Assembly (NCBI GenBank): GCA_033391075.1
Contig: JAWPMV010000001.1
Location: 7,254,001 to 7,318,000, forward strand
Direction of reading: 5' to 3'
From: Bacteroidia bacterium
GTDB taxonomy: Bacteria > Bacteroidota > Bacteroidia > J057
DNA: 64,000 bases
Part shown: one piece after another, positions 52,603 through 61,967 of the stretch
Layout: each line of letters begins with the position of its first letter
Position numbering within the stretch: position 1 is the first letter of the stretch
Notes under the pieces: model-generated
What the model was told of the DNA's origin: nothing
The model's input: only the letters and a program-made list of their open reading frames with translations
Database searches by the model: none
Translations under genes and position numbers: made by a program

Positions 52603-54678
52603 TTAATTAGGGCTTTTTAATCTTTCTAGGAGTTGCTGGAATTCTGGATCTTTTCTATAAGGATCAAAAAACATTTCTTTTCGCAAGACGGACTCTAAAG
52701 TCGCCATCAATCCATATTCAGACTTTGTTAAGGATTGAGGTGTTTTTATATATTGAGATACGGCAAGATCGAGGTAGTGGAAGAGACTGTCCTCCTGATT
52801 TAATCCAGCATAAATGACAGCCAAATCTTTATAATAAGTCAATCTGGGTATCGCCGGGAGTTCTTCTATTTTCTTCAAGGCCTTTTCTCTTTGTCCCGTC
52901 TTTCCATAACAATAGCCTAATGGAGCGTGAAGCCAGGGAAGTAAGTAGATAGATTCAAAAAAGGAAATAGCGGTTTCATAATCTCCTTCAGCCTGGGCAA
53001 TCATTCCTTTTAGTTGGGTGATAGATATTTGATCTTCCGGGAATAGTTGAATCACTTTGGAAAGCTGTTTTCTGGCTTCTTCAAATTGCCTGTTTTTGAT
53101 TAATAGAGTTATATAGTTGTATTGATACACATATAATAAAGGATCCAACTCTGCTGCTTTCTTTCGTAATTGCAAGGACATTTCATAATCCCCAATACCA
53201 TCAAAATAGAAGGCAGCTGCATGATTAATACTTGCATCATTCGGTGCAAGCCTTAGTGTTTTCTCAGTCACTTCTTTTTTCTTCTCTAAATCTCCATTCA
53301 TATGAAAAATCCCCCCAAGTACAGAAAGGGCATTCACATTTTGCTTGTCCAGATCAAGTGCTTTCTTTGCCATTTGTTCGGCCAATGCAAACTTCTTTTC
53401 TCTTTCTGAAAAATTGGTTTCTGAAATCTTTGTCGCCTGTATAAAATAAACCGTTGAGAGGTGGGAATAGGCGTTGGTGAAACTACTGTCCAGGGCAATA
53501 GAAGATTGTAAGAGTTTTATACTTCGCTCCAATTCCTCTGGTCTACGATTATCGGCTGCTCTTTTCCCTTTTATATAAAGTTGATAGGCTTCTGGGTTGG
53601 CAGTTGCAGAAGTTTTTAATTCTGAATTTTCTGAAGGAGTAAGATTGATTTGCAATGCCTGCACAATTTGTTGAGCCACTTCGCTTTGCACCTTAAAAAT
53701 ATCAGCTAAATCCCTATCGTAATTCTCCGACCACAATTGTTGATCTTCTTCAACATGTATAAGACGTACATTGATGCGAGCTTTACCTTCATACATTCTG
53801 ACACTTCCCTCTACTATGTGTTCAACCCCCAGTTCTTCAGCTATTTCCGGAATCTTTTTATCTGATTCTTTATAATGCATGATAGAGGTTCTCGATATTA
53901 CCTTTAGCTCCTTAAGTTTAGATAAATAAGTGAGGATATCCTCAGTCATGCCATCAGAAAACATATCGCCCTCGGAATCCTTATTTATATTGACAAAGGG
54001 GAGAACTGCCAATGATACTTCCAGTTTAATATCAGATGTATCTTTTACCTCTTTTGATCCCCATATCCCTATCCCGCTTGCACCTAAAAGGGCCAATAAG
54101 GCAATAAATATTGCTGAGCGGAATTTGGTTTTTTTCTCCGCTAATTTGCCGCTTAGCTGATTCCTGGGAGGCACCACAAAACCCTCATTTGCCAAGGCGA
54201 ACACCTCCATAGGCTTCTCCACATTCTTAAACTGAAATTTGCCCAGGGAAGCCGTCTCAAATTCCGGATGACTTTTTATGTCATGAATCACACGCTCTGT
54301 AAATAAAATCGAACCTGGCACGCCCATAGATTCGACACGAGAGGCCAGATTTACGCCATCTCCGTAGATGTTGCCATCGGTGAAAACGATATCTCCGATA
54401 TGGATACCGATGCGTAAAGGAACCTGAGGCTCTTTTTGCAAGTTTTCTTGTATAGCTTTTGCGGCGTGCATGGCTTCTACGGCAGAATTGAAAACTGCCA
54501 GACAGCCATCCCCTCGAAATTCGAGGATTTCGCCGTGATTAGAAGCTGCTGCTGCTTCCATCACTTCGCTAAAGCGATGTACTCTCTTTAAACCCTCCTT
54601 TTCATTTCGCTGCATCGTAGCGGTATATCCGACTATGTCAGTAAACATGATGGCAGCTAGACGGCGGGATTGGGGCAT
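52603..54678 (-). CDS. Class III nucleotide cyclase with TolB-like and TPR domains (array copy 6)
   Basis: The 691-residue protein is the most upstream of the contiguous array. The module has FTDIVGYTATMQRN, so the usual second Met is Thr; Asp14, Asp57 and GDGVNLASR remain. A transmembrane helix near 188-205 precedes SLAVLPFVNINKDSEGDMFS, ISRTSIMHYKESDKK and TPR units, with the tail DPEFQQLLERLKSPN. Its promoter should lie in the 75-bp gap to the histidine kinase gene, or the array may be read through from that gene. Confidence 0.92.
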   Translation of the reverse strand: MPQSRRLAAIMFTDIVGYTATMQRNEKEGLKRVHRFSEVMEAAAASNHGEILEFRGDGCLAVFNSAVEAMHAAKAIQENLQKEPQVPLRIGIHIGDIVFTDGNIYGDGVNLASRVESMGVPGSILFTERVIHDIKSHPEFETASLGKFQFKNVEKPMEVFALANEGFVVPPRNQLSGKLAEKKTKFRSAIFIALLALLGASGIGIWGSKEVKDTSDIKLEVSLAVLPFVNINKDSEGDMFSDGMTEDILTYLSKLKELKVISRTSIMHYKESDKKIPEIAEELGVEHIVEGSVRMYEGKARINVRLIHVEEDQQLWSENYDRDLADIFKVQSEVAQQIVQALQINLTPSENSELKTSATANPEAYQLYIKGKRAADNRRPEELERSIKLLQSSIALDSSFTNAYSHLSTVYFIQATKISETNFSEREKKFALAEQMAKKALDLDKQNVNALSVLGGIFHMNGDLEKKKEVTEKTLRLAPNDASINHAAAFYFDGIGDYEMSLQLRKKAAELDPLLYVYQYNYITLLIKNRQFEEARKQLSKVIQLFPEDQISITQLKGMIAQAEGDYETAISFFESIYLLPWLHAPLGYCYGKTGQREKALKKIEELPAIPRLTYYKDLAVIYAGLNQEDSLFHYLDLAVSQYIKTPQSLTKSEYGLMATLESVLRKEMFFDPYRKDPEFQQLLERLKSPN

Positions 54679-54753
54679 GGAGACCTAAATTGACAGTATC
54701 CTCCGTGAAGATATATAAAAAACCTTGGATAGAAGAGGACTTCTCTTTTTTCT

Positions 54754-55722
54754 TTAGGAGAACGGAATCGAGAAGAAAAAACTACTCCCTTTTCCTATTT
54801 CACTCTCGACCCAGATTCGCCCTTTGTGATGCTCCACAATTTGCTTGCAAATCGGCAAACCGAGTCCGGTGCCTTTGGGTTTGCCAGTCTGATTGTCTTC
54901 GACTTGTTTGAAACGTTCGAAGACTTTGTCGAGCTGATTGGCGGGGATGCCGGAGCCCGTGTCTGTAAGCTGGAATCGAATATTCTTTCCCTGACCTTCC
55001 GAGGAGGAGGGAAGAGTTACTCTGAGCCTAACCTGACCCGCATCTGTAAATTTTACAGCATTAGAGATGAGGTTGATAAGGACTTGTAGCAAGCGATTCT
55101 GGTCGCCGGTTATCTGAGGTAGATCATGAGGAATTTCTTTAATTAATTTCAGCGAAGGTTTTTGTATAAATAGGGAAGAAGTGGCATTGGTGGCTCTTTC
55201 AATAAGGTCGGAAGGTTGGAATTCGTCCATATTCCAATCCATTTTACCGGACTCGATCTTGGCGAGGTCGAGCAATTCATTGATCAGGGAGGTTAGCCTG
55301 CCTCCTTCAGAGATGATGACTTCATTATTTTTGAGGATTTTTCTCAGGATGTTATGTCGTTTGGGGTCCTCTGTCAAGAAGGGAAGTAGGCGCTTTTCTA
55401 TGCGTTTTTGGTTGATTTTAGCAAATCCTATGATAGAAGTAAGGGGAGTGCGCAACTCATGATTGACAGTTGAAAGGAATACAGATTTTGCCTTATTGGC
55501 TTCTTCAACTGCCTTACGCTTTTCGTCTAATTCATGAATGGTTTCCTCCAGCAAAATGGCAGTAGTTCGCTTGACTCTTTCGGTACGCTGTAGTTTAAAA
55601 TTGGCAATGGTTAGTTCTTTATCAACAGCTTTTAGCGATTTCTCAAGTTCCTGTCGTTCTTCGGGCTCCAGGTTTTCCTGCTTTTCAATCCATTCCAGGA
55701 TTTGTTTGAGGTGCGGATTCAT
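54754..55722 (-). CDS. Cytoplasmic histidine kinase
   Basis: The 322-residue protein has an N-terminal coiled coil (about 15-80), a HisKA domain with His88 (STVNHELRTPLTSIIGFAKI) and an ATPase domain with LLQVLINLISNAVKF, TDTGSGIPANQ and GTGLGLPICKQIV. There is no sensor domain or membrane segment; input probably comes from a partner. It starts one base after the FIST gene stop, so the FIST protein is the likely sensor, as FIST domains are elsewhere linked to signalling kinases. Receiver proteins are encoded at 61.6-62.3 kb. Confidence 0.92.
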   Translation of the reverse strand: MNPHLKQILEWIEKQENLEPEERQELEKSLKAVDKELTIANFKLQRTERVKRTTAILLEETIHELDEKRKAVEEANKAKSVFLSTVNHELRTPLTSIIGFAKINQKRIEKRLLPFLTEDPKRHNILRKILKNNEVIISEGGRLTSLINELLDLAKIESGKMDWNMDEFQPSDLIERATNATSSLFIQKPSLKLIKEIPHDLPQITGDQNRLLQVLINLISNAVKFTDAGQVRLRVTLPSSSEGQGKNIRFQLTDTGSGIPANQLDKVFERFKQVEDNQTGKPKGTGLGLPICKQIVEHHKGRIWVESEIGKGSSFFFSIPFS

Positions 55723-55723
55723 A

Positions 55724-56878
55724 TTACTCTTTTTCTTTTAGGGCAAGCCAGCTACAGGTAACACCATGAAAAGCTGCATGTCCTCCTGTTGGGGTTCCAA
55801 ATTCCCCGCAGGAGAAAAAGCCAATCAAAGGTAAATCCCAAACGGCCTGAATACCCAGAATTTCCTCTTCTACAAGAGGTCCCAGGTTTGCCAACCTTCC
55901 AATGCATGAAAATACCATGAGAGCCTCTGCTTCAGGAAGGGATTTCTTTTGGGCTTCACGAGCACTTTCTATCACAGCCTGAACGATATCAAAGTCGGGG
56001 GGAAGGGAAAATCGAACTTGAGAACCTTGTGGGACATGTCCCCCACATTGAACTGCTCCAGTTTCACGATTGAATAAAAGAGGAGGATTCATAAGCGGAT
56101 CCCCATTTGCCTGGATAACCTGCAAAGGATAGGTGACGCCAATCTGGTGAAAGATGTCTTTTTGGTCTTCCATATTGACTTCCAATCCCGTAAATTTTCT
56201 AAGTACGTCCAGGGCCGGTTGGTCATCTATAGTGTAAATCCAGCTCCCATCGCTTTGGGTTACGGTCTTGGGTGTTCCCACTGCCCTCCAGCCTGATACT
56301 GCCAAGTCTGCAATTTCAATCCTATCCATATCCAGAATCAGACAAATGATCCCTCTTTGGCTTTCCTGTTTTTCGGTAAATACCAGGCAATCATCCTGTA
56401 TAGGTTTGCCTCCAGCAATTCCTCCAATCAGTCGGGCATTTTTTCCTGCAACAGAAGTAATACCTTCTACCAGGGCTTCACCCGGAGTATCTTGAAAAGA
56501 GGCTGCTGAAAGAATATATGCAGGCTGGTCGAAAAAATTCTGGCCTGCTTTTGCAATTAGTTGTGTTTTGGCTATGGTTTGTTCGAATGATTCGCTCTCC
56601 ACCTCTTCCAATACGATACGAAAGTATTCGGGATTTAAATCCATAAGCATCACAACCACCTGCTCATCTTTTATTCCTTCTTCTGAGAACATTCCCGGAG
56701 GATAGGCCCCAAAAATGGCGATCTCTCTTTCCCTCAATACCTGAACGATTTCCTTATGATCGATTTGAGATGGCATAAGGACCATCGCAAGACTTGGACG
56801 AAAGCCATCGTCCATGGCAATTGAAAGTGCCAATTTTAATTCATTTGAGTCCTTCCCAGAAATTGATTTAGCCTTCAT
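55724..56878 (-). CDS. FIST sensor-domain protein (copy 1)
   Basis: The 384-residue soluble protein covers FIST_N (about 20-215: MAVLMP-like strand, AIFGAYPPG, VVVMLMDLNPEYFRIVLE, GKNARLIGGIAGGK) and FIST_C (about 225-370: DDQPALDVLRKFTG, FNRETGAVQCGG, LMVFSCIGRLANLG, LIGFFSCGEFG). FIST domains are thought to bind small ligands such as amino acids. The gene is translationally linked to the downstream kinase. Two more FIST genes follow upstream. Confidence 0.9.
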   Translation of the reverse strand: MKAKSISGKDSNELKLALSIAMDDGFRPSLAMVLMPSQIDHKEIVQVLREREIAIFGAYPPGMFSEEGIKDEQVVVMLMDLNPEYFRIVLEEVESESFEQTIAKTQLIAKAGQNFFDQPAYILSAASFQDTPGEALVEGITSVAGKNARLIGGIAGGKPIQDDCLVFTEKQESQRGIICLILDMDRIEIADLAVSGWRAVGTPKTVTQSDGSWIYTIDDQPALDVLRKFTGLEVNMEDQKDIFHQIGVTYPLQVIQANGDPLMNPPLLFNRETGAVQCGGHVPQGSQVRFSLPPDFDIVQAVIESAREAQKKSLPEAEALMVFSCIGRLANLGPLVEEEILGIQAVWDLPLIGFFSCGEFGTPTGGHAAFHGVTCSWLALKEKE

Positions 56879-56898
56879 AAGGGGTATATATTCTTGTC

Positions 56899-58041
56899 TT
56901 ATTTTTCTTTTAATCCTACCCAGGCGCAGGTCAGGTTATGGTATTCATGGGTTCCGTGGGTCGCTCGACCAAACTCTCCGTAGGTGAATAAACCTGCCAT
57001 AGGTGCATCGTAGGTATTCCGCACGCCCTCTATTTCCTCACTGATTAAGGGACCTAGTGCCGCATGACGTCCAACACAAGAAAACATAATAAGCGCATCT
57101 GCTTCAGGAAATTCATTTTCTTTTACCCACTGACAGTCATTTACCACTTCTTCGATAATGTCAAAATCAGCCGGAAGAGAAAGTTGAATCTGGTTCCCTT
57201 CCGAGACGCTTCCATTGACTTTTATAGCTCCTTTTACCCAATCGATAAGAAGGATGGGTCTGATAATTGGATTTCCTTCATTCCTATGAAGCTGTAAAGG
57301 AAAGACATTTGATTCATCAGGCGAAAGAACATCAATGTCATCCACTCGCTTAATCTGATTACCCGTAAATTTTTGAACAAGCTCAAGTGCAGGCTGATGG
57401 TCAATCTCGTAAATCCACCAGCCCTCAGACTTGGTTATGGTTTTACGGGTCCCAAGTGGTTTCCATCCATTTATGGCTCGACCTTGCATAGAAATTTTGG
57501 TCTGATCAAAGGCCAAAATCAGGATTCCCTGAGAACTGATCCCATCATTGGAAAATACATATGTTTGCTGTACCCGTAAATCATCCCCTGCCATCCCTCC
57601 GAAAATCGTTGTATCCTTTCCTGCTGCTGCTTCTATCCCACTTATGACCAATTCTCCATCAATCGTAAGTCCTGTGGCCATGGAGAGAAAGGAAGGCTTA
57701 GGAATATCCTGCATAAGTTCCTGGGACATTTCTTTCGATTTCAGACGGGCATCTCCTGTTACTTTGTCTTCAAACTTTAGTGAGAAATAGCTGGGATTGA
57801 GTTCCAGCAAGAGCATCACAATGCCTCCATCCAGAATCTCACCATCTATAAATTCTCCTCCTGTTGTAGCCCCAAATATTTGGATGTTTTTTTCATTAAG
57901 CAGTTCACAAACGGACTGAATATCCTGCTTATAAGATAGAAAGACCATTGCCAGGTTGGGGGAAAAGTCTGGAGAGATGGAAGTTTCCACGGCAGAGCGT
58001 ATCTCATCCAGAGAGGTCCCTTTGAGGGATTTCGTTTTCAT
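56899..58041 (-). CDS. FIST sensor-domain protein (copy 2)
   Basis: The 380-residue paralogue has the same two-part FIST layout: NIQIFGATTGGEFIDG, GGIVMLLLELNPSYFSLKF, GKDTTIFGGMAGDD and, in FIST_C, DHQPALELVQKFTG, LIMFSCVGRHAALG and MAGLFTYGEFG. It is more diverged than copies 1 and 3 are from each other, so it is likely the older duplicate with a different ligand. It lies 20 bp upstream of copy 1 and is probably on the same transcript. Confidence 0.9.
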   Translation of the reverse strand: MKTKSLKGTSLDEIRSAVETSISPDFSPNLAMVFLSYKQDIQSVCELLNEKNIQIFGATTGGEFIDGEILDGGIVMLLLELNPSYFSLKFEDKVTGDARLKSKEMSQELMQDIPKPSFLSMATGLTIDGELVISGIEAAAGKDTTIFGGMAGDDLRVQQTYVFSNDGISSQGILILAFDQTKISMQGRAINGWKPLGTRKTITKSEGWWIYEIDHQPALELVQKFTGNQIKRVDDIDVLSPDESNVFPLQLHRNEGNPIIRPILLIDWVKGAIKVNGSVSEGNQIQLSLPADFDIIEEVVNDCQWVKENEFPEADALIMFSCVGRHAALGPLISEEIEGVRNTYDAPMAGLFTYGEFGRATHGTHEYHNLTCAWVGLKEK

Positions 58042-58314
58042 TGAAGGGCGGTTAAAATGAAGTCAATTAAGAAAAGTTTTCCTTTTTAGGACGCTATATC
58101 TTTTTTTCATTAATTTATATTAAATATAGTAAATGATTGAGTCTAATCAGTTGCTTGGGATATACAATCAACCTAATTTTTGTTAAGCTATCTCCGAATG
58201 ATCAGGAAGCTGCCTCACTACCTAATGGGATGAAATTGGGGAGCTATATTTTGTCCTTATTCTTGCACATCTTGCTTTCCTATCGATTCCAGGATCTATT
58301 GAAGTCGTGGATTC

Positions 58315-59466
58315 CTACAATTTCTTTTCTTTAAATGCGACCCAACTGCAGGTTGTACCATGATGGCCTGCATTTCCGCCTATAGGTGTTCCGAATTCTC
58401 CCAAACTGAAAAAGCCAACCATGGGTACCCCCCATACATCTCTTAATCCATCGAGTTCCTCTTCAATCAACGGACCAAGATTACTCAATCGACCTATACA
58501 AGAGAATATCAGCATTGCGTCAGCTTCTGGAAGCCGAGTCTTTTTCACTACATGAGCACTTTCTACCACCGTTTCAACAACCTCAAAATCCGGTGGAAGC
58601 GAGAATAGGACCTGAGAACCCTGCTGGATTGGGAAACCAAAGAGAACAGCTCCATTTTCACGATTAACCATCATCGGAGGATTCATCACCGGACTCCCTT
58701 TGGATTGGATAATTTGCAAAGGATATAAACTGCCTATCTGCTGGAAGATGTCCTTTTGGTCATCCAGGTTAAGCTCCAGACCCGTAAATTTTACCAGCAT
58801 ATCCAGGGCAGGTTGGTCGTCAATTGTAATAATCCATGCGCCTTCACTTTTCGTAACGATTTTAGGGGTACCTGCTGGCTTCCAGCCTGAAACGGCCAAA
58901 TCTGCTACCTCTACTTTATCCTGATCTATTATCAGGCTGATGATTCCCTTATCACTTTCCTGCTCATGACTAAAGACCAGACATTCATTCAGCACCGGTT
59001 TCCCTCCGGCCATTCCTCCAATCAGGGTCGCGTTTTTGCCTGCAATGGAGGTAATGCCTTCTGCCAGCACGGACAAGGGAGTATCATTATAGGAAGCAGC
59101 GGAAAGGATAAAAGCGGGGCGGGAGAAGTTTTCCAGACCTGACTGGGCAATAAGTTGTGCTTTTTCGAAAGCTTGTTCATATGAATCTACCTCTTCCACT
59201 ACGATCCGAAAAAAATCCGGGTTCAAGTCCATAAGGAGGATGACCACCTCATTGCTCGCTAGTCCTCTATCGGTAAATTTACCGGGTGTATTGGCACCAA
59301 AAATGGCTATATCCCTTTTCTTCAAAAATTGAACAATTTCTGTATGGCCTAGTTCAACGGGCATAAAAACCACAGCTAGAGTCGGCTGAAAACCATCAAC
59401 CATGGCTTGCTCAAAAGCTGTCTTAATTTCATCAGGGTTCGGGCCGTAAATAGATTTAGCTTTCAT
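58315..59466 (-). CDS. FIST sensor-domain protein (copy 3)
   Basis: The product of 383 residues starts at MKAKSIYGPNPDE (ATG 59466), matching copies 1 and 2; an ATG three codons earlier is possible. FIST_N and FIST_C motifs are complete (AIFGANTPGKF, EVVILLMDLNPDFFRIVVE, GKNATLIGGMAGGK, DDQPALDMLVKFTG, LIFSCIGRLSNLG, MVGFFSLGEFG). It is closely similar to copy 1, a recent duplication. A 273-bp spacer without a gene separates it from copy 2, and decayed kinase sequence lies just upstream. Confidence 0.9.
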   Translation of the reverse strand: MKAKSIYGPNPDEIKTAFEQAMVDGFQPTLAVVFMPVELGHTEIVQFLKKRDIAIFGANTPGKFTDRGLASNEVVILLMDLNPDFFRIVVEEVDSYEQAFEKAQLIAQSGLENFSRPAFILSAASYNDTPLSVLAEGITSIAGKNATLIGGMAGGKPVLNECLVFSHEQESDKGIISLIIDQDKVEVADLAVSGWKPAGTPKIVTKSEGAWIITIDDQPALDMLVKFTGLELNLDDQKDIFQQIGSLYPLQIIQSKGSPVMNPPMMVNRENGAVLFGFPIQQGSQVLFSLPPDFEVVETVVESAHVVKKTRLPEADAMLIFSCIGRLSNLGPLIEEELDGLRDVWGVPMVGFFSLGEFGTPIGGNAGHHGTTCSWVAFKEKKL

Positions 59467-59506
59467 TATATGCAAGATTTTGTTTGTTATTTCTCTTTTA
59501 GCTTCT

Positions 59507-59707
59507 TCAACAGCAATTCAGCTTGTAGTATTCATAGCCTTTCTTGCCGGTATGGTGCTCTGTGATTTGCTTGCAAATCGGCAAACCGAGTCCGACTTGT
59601 TGGAAATCTTCGAAGATGTCATTGAGTTGGTTGGCAGATATGCCGTAGCCGGTGGCTGCTAGATATATTTGTAGGGAAATCTTATGAGCTTTTCCTACTG
59701 TCTCGCA
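59507..59707 (-). pseudogene. Decayed histidine kinase fragment
   Basis: Between in-frame stops the minus strand reads ...YLAATGYGISANQLNDIF, EDFQQVGLGLPICKQITEHH and a short tail. This matches the end of the kinase at 54754 (TDTGSGIPANQLDKVFERFK through GLGLPICKQIVEHHKGR) but lacks about 11 residues between the two ATP-binding boxes. A 28-base stretch is identical to 54840-54867. It cannot encode a working kinase and is the remnant of a second FIST-kinase unit. Confidence 0.75.
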
Positions 59708-59768
59708 TCAGAACAACTCAAATCAGGATAGATATTCAACCTTTCAGGAAAGTTGAATTAAGGCTAAT

Positions 59769-59815
59769 CCCATAAAAAAACTACTCCCTGTCTACCTGAA
59801 TCTTTCCACTATAAT
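59769..59815 (-). pseudogene. Possible second fragment of a histidine kinase C-terminus
   Basis: GGGAGTAGTTTTTT on the minus strand matches the sequence encoding GSSFFF at the end of the kinase at 54754, and the bases before it resemble the RIWVES codons after a deletion. The frame is broken by a stop. It lies upstream of the larger fragment, so two decayed copies or a rearrangement may be present. Weak because of its shortness. Confidence 0.4.
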
Positions 59816-59834
59816 TCAGCAGGGGAACATGTTA

Positions 59835-61523
59835 TTATTTTGAACTCATCTTTTCCACTCCTGTCCAATTATCCGGAACTCCCCTTTGTAAAAAGCCCTG
59901 GGTTCTATGGAGCAGGAGCTTGGCAGTCATATCGCTCGGATTTATGTCCAGAACAGACTTGAGGGCATCTACTGCCTGCTGGAAATTGCGGTCATAATAC
60001 TCCCGCATAGCTTTTGAGAAGGTTTGTGAGCTCGCGACTTTTTTCTCTACCTGTTCTGGGGAATCTCCATCAAAGCACTCGTACAAGGCTACCGGATCTT
60101 TTTTTCCCTTTACCTGTACCTGGCCGAGGTAGCGAAAGTTGAAACTATCATCACCAGGGACAGCTTCACGAGCCGTGATTTTTTTCATGCTTTCTCCACT
60201 CAATAATATGTTGACCTGATAATATTTGGTCAGGCTTTCGATACGGGCAGCTGTATTGACCGTATCAGATATAGTGGCAGCTTCCATGCGCTGTATATCT
60301 CCAATAATGCCCATGATCAGAGGTCCGGTATGCAGCCCCATGCCTGTACTGACGGCTTTTCGATTTCTTTCTGCCCTTTCCGCATTATAGATGCTAATGG
60401 TTTGCTGCATCTGAATGGCCGCACGCAAGGCATCATAGGGATTCTTGGGGAATATAGCCATGATGCCATCTCCCAGGTATTGGTTGACAAAGCCCTTATT
60501 TTCATAGATGACCGGACCTATACGGCTGTTGTAGGCGCTGACGAAACGGAAGTTATCTTCAGGGCTCATACTTTCAGCCAAGCTGGTATAGCCCCGGATA
60601 TCACTGAAAAATACCGTTACGTCTTTTTGCACCTGATCCCCCAACATGACTTCGGTAAGTTTTTCCCGACCTAAGGCACTGATAAATTCGTAGGGTACAA
60701 ATCGGGTCGTAACCTCATGTATTCTTCGCATGGCTTCTTCTTTTTCCTCGGCTTCCTGAATACGCTTTTGGAATAGCATGGCGCTTTCTATGGCTGAGGC
60801 CGATTGCAAAGCAAGGGTGGTAAGCAGTTTTAAGTGACTGGATTTGTATTCGACCGCTTCATGGGTTACAAGAAGAATCATGCCCAGAAGTCGATGTTTG
60901 ACTTTTAAGGGCGCATAAAGCAAGGAATTAACTGGCTCCTGGTCTTTTCCAAGTGCTGTATGAATATCATTGCGAATATTGGCCTGGCCGCTACTGAGAA
61001 ATTCTGTAAGCAAAGCTTCTGAGTGGAGATCTCCTTTTGTGAAAAATGTCTCTCCTTTCGAAGCCAGGATATGTGGCTCAGCATCCGTTTCAGGAAGGAA
61101 AATTACCGCTCCTCCGCTGGCTTCAATCAATTGTTGTACTTCCTCCAGGGCCGTTTGGGCAATCATTTCTGCATCGAGGGCACTAGCCAGTTTTTCAGAA
61201 AAATTGTAGATGAGGTTGATTTCTCTGTAGAGATCCAGTACTTCACTTCCCATCTGCTTTTTCTCAGATTCTTTTTCGAGCAGGTGATTCAATAAGGCAA
61301 CGATACTCCTTCCATCTGAATTACTGTAGACCCAACCCAGGGTCTCATTTTCATGAATGACAGGGATTTTTTCAGATGAGTCTTCTTGGGGGGCTCCCCA
61401 TACCCATTTTCCCTGTACATCCTGAACACTAATGGAAATATTGAGGTCTTGTACGATCTCTTGGAGGAGAGTCGCAGTTGGCTTGCGTTTATGTAATAAA
61501 GATTTTAGGCTAATTTTGGGCAT
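59835..61523 (-). CDS. GAF-domain class III nucleotide cyclase
   Basis: The 562-residue soluble protein has an N-terminal region of about 115 residues, a GAF domain (about 118-255: YNFSEKLASALDAEMIAQTA, GAVIFLPE, LYAPLKVKHRLLGMILLV), a coiled coil and a cyclase domain (about 300-480) with VFFSDIRGYTS, YLGDGIMAIF and ISDTVNTAARIES. Metal aspartates, Asn and Arg are present. The tail is a short TPR unit ending GVPDNWTGVEKM, the same tail as in the 7TM cyclase at 37607. GAF domains often bind cyclic nucleotides or other small molecules, so feedback is possible. Two receiver genes lie directly upstream. Confidence 0.93.
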   Translation of the reverse strand: MPKISLKSLLHKRKPTATLLQEIVQDLNISISVQDVQGKWVWGAPQEDSSEKIPVIHENETLGWVYSNSDGRSIVALLNHLLEKESEKKQMGSEVLDLYREINLIYNFSEKLASALDAEMIAQTALEEVQQLIEASGGAVIFLPETDAEPHILASKGETFFTKGDLHSEALLTEFLSSGQANIRNDIHTALGKDQEPVNSLLYAPLKVKHRLLGMILLVTHEAVEYKSSHLKLLTTLALQSASAIESAMLFQKRIQEAEEKEEAMRRIHEVTTRFVPYEFISALGREKLTEVMLGDQVQKDVTVFFSDIRGYTSLAESMSPEDNFRFVSAYNSRIGPVIYENKGFVNQYLGDGIMAIFPKNPYDALRAAIQMQQTISIYNAERAERNRKAVSTGMGLHTGPLIMGIIGDIQRMEAATISDTVNTAARIESLTKYYQVNILLSGESMKKITAREAVPGDDSFNFRYLGQVQVKGKKDPVALYECFDGDSPEQVEKKVASSQTFSKAMREYYDRNFQQAVDALKSVLDINPSDMTAKLLLHRTQGFLQRGVPDNWTGVEKMSSK

Positions 61524-61568
61524 GAGGCTGTTTACATTTTTCTGTTAACGCTGGCTGTTCTCCATTTC

Positions 61569-61958
61569 TCAAATTCCCATTACATCTTCTGCGATACTAA
61601 GCAGTGCGTCAGGATCGAAAGGCTTGGTCATGTATAAATCGGCCCCTACTTCCAAGCCTTCCTTTCTATCCATTTCCTGCCCCTTTGCAGTAAGCAAAAC
61701 AATATACACCTCTTCCATTCCCCACTTTTGCTTGACCGTCTGGCAGACTTCGATGCCATTCAGCAAAGGCATCATCACATCCAGAAATACCAATTGTGGT
61801 TGTTTATCCTGGATGATATCTAAGGCTTCCTGACCATTTACAGCCTGAAGGAGTTCGACACCTTCATCCTCCAAATCCTCAAGCGTTTGTTCGAGGAGCA
61901 TTCGGATATGAGGTTCGTCGTCTACGATTAACAATCTTTTTTCCATCATTGATTCCAT
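61569..61958 (-). CDS. Single-domain response regulator (CheY-like)
   Basis: The 129-residue protein is one receiver domain: LLIVDDEPHIR, phospho-acceptor Asp60 in LVFLDVMMPLLNG, LLTAKG, and YMTKPFDPD with the conserved Lys. Start codons at residues 1, 4 and 5 are all possible; the homologue upstream suggests residue 5. It lies between the GAF-cyclase and a second receiver, nine bases from the latter. It probably takes phosphate from the kinase at 54754 or another one and may regulate the cyclase. Confidence 0.93.
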   Translation of the reverse strand: MESMMEKRLLIVDDEPHIRMLLEQTLEDLEDEGVELLQAVNGQEALDIIQDKQPQLVFLDVMMPLLNGIEVCQTVKQKWGMEEVYIVLLTAKGQEMDRKEGLEVGADLYMTKPFDPDALLSIAEDVMGI

Positions 61959-61967
61959 CTTTTGGGC

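Noticed and set aside
41744-54678. Antiphage (CBASS or Pycsar) cyclase system
   Set aside because: The cyclases are large membrane TPR or propeller proteins without adjacent effector, Cap or nuclease genes, so a signalling array fits better.
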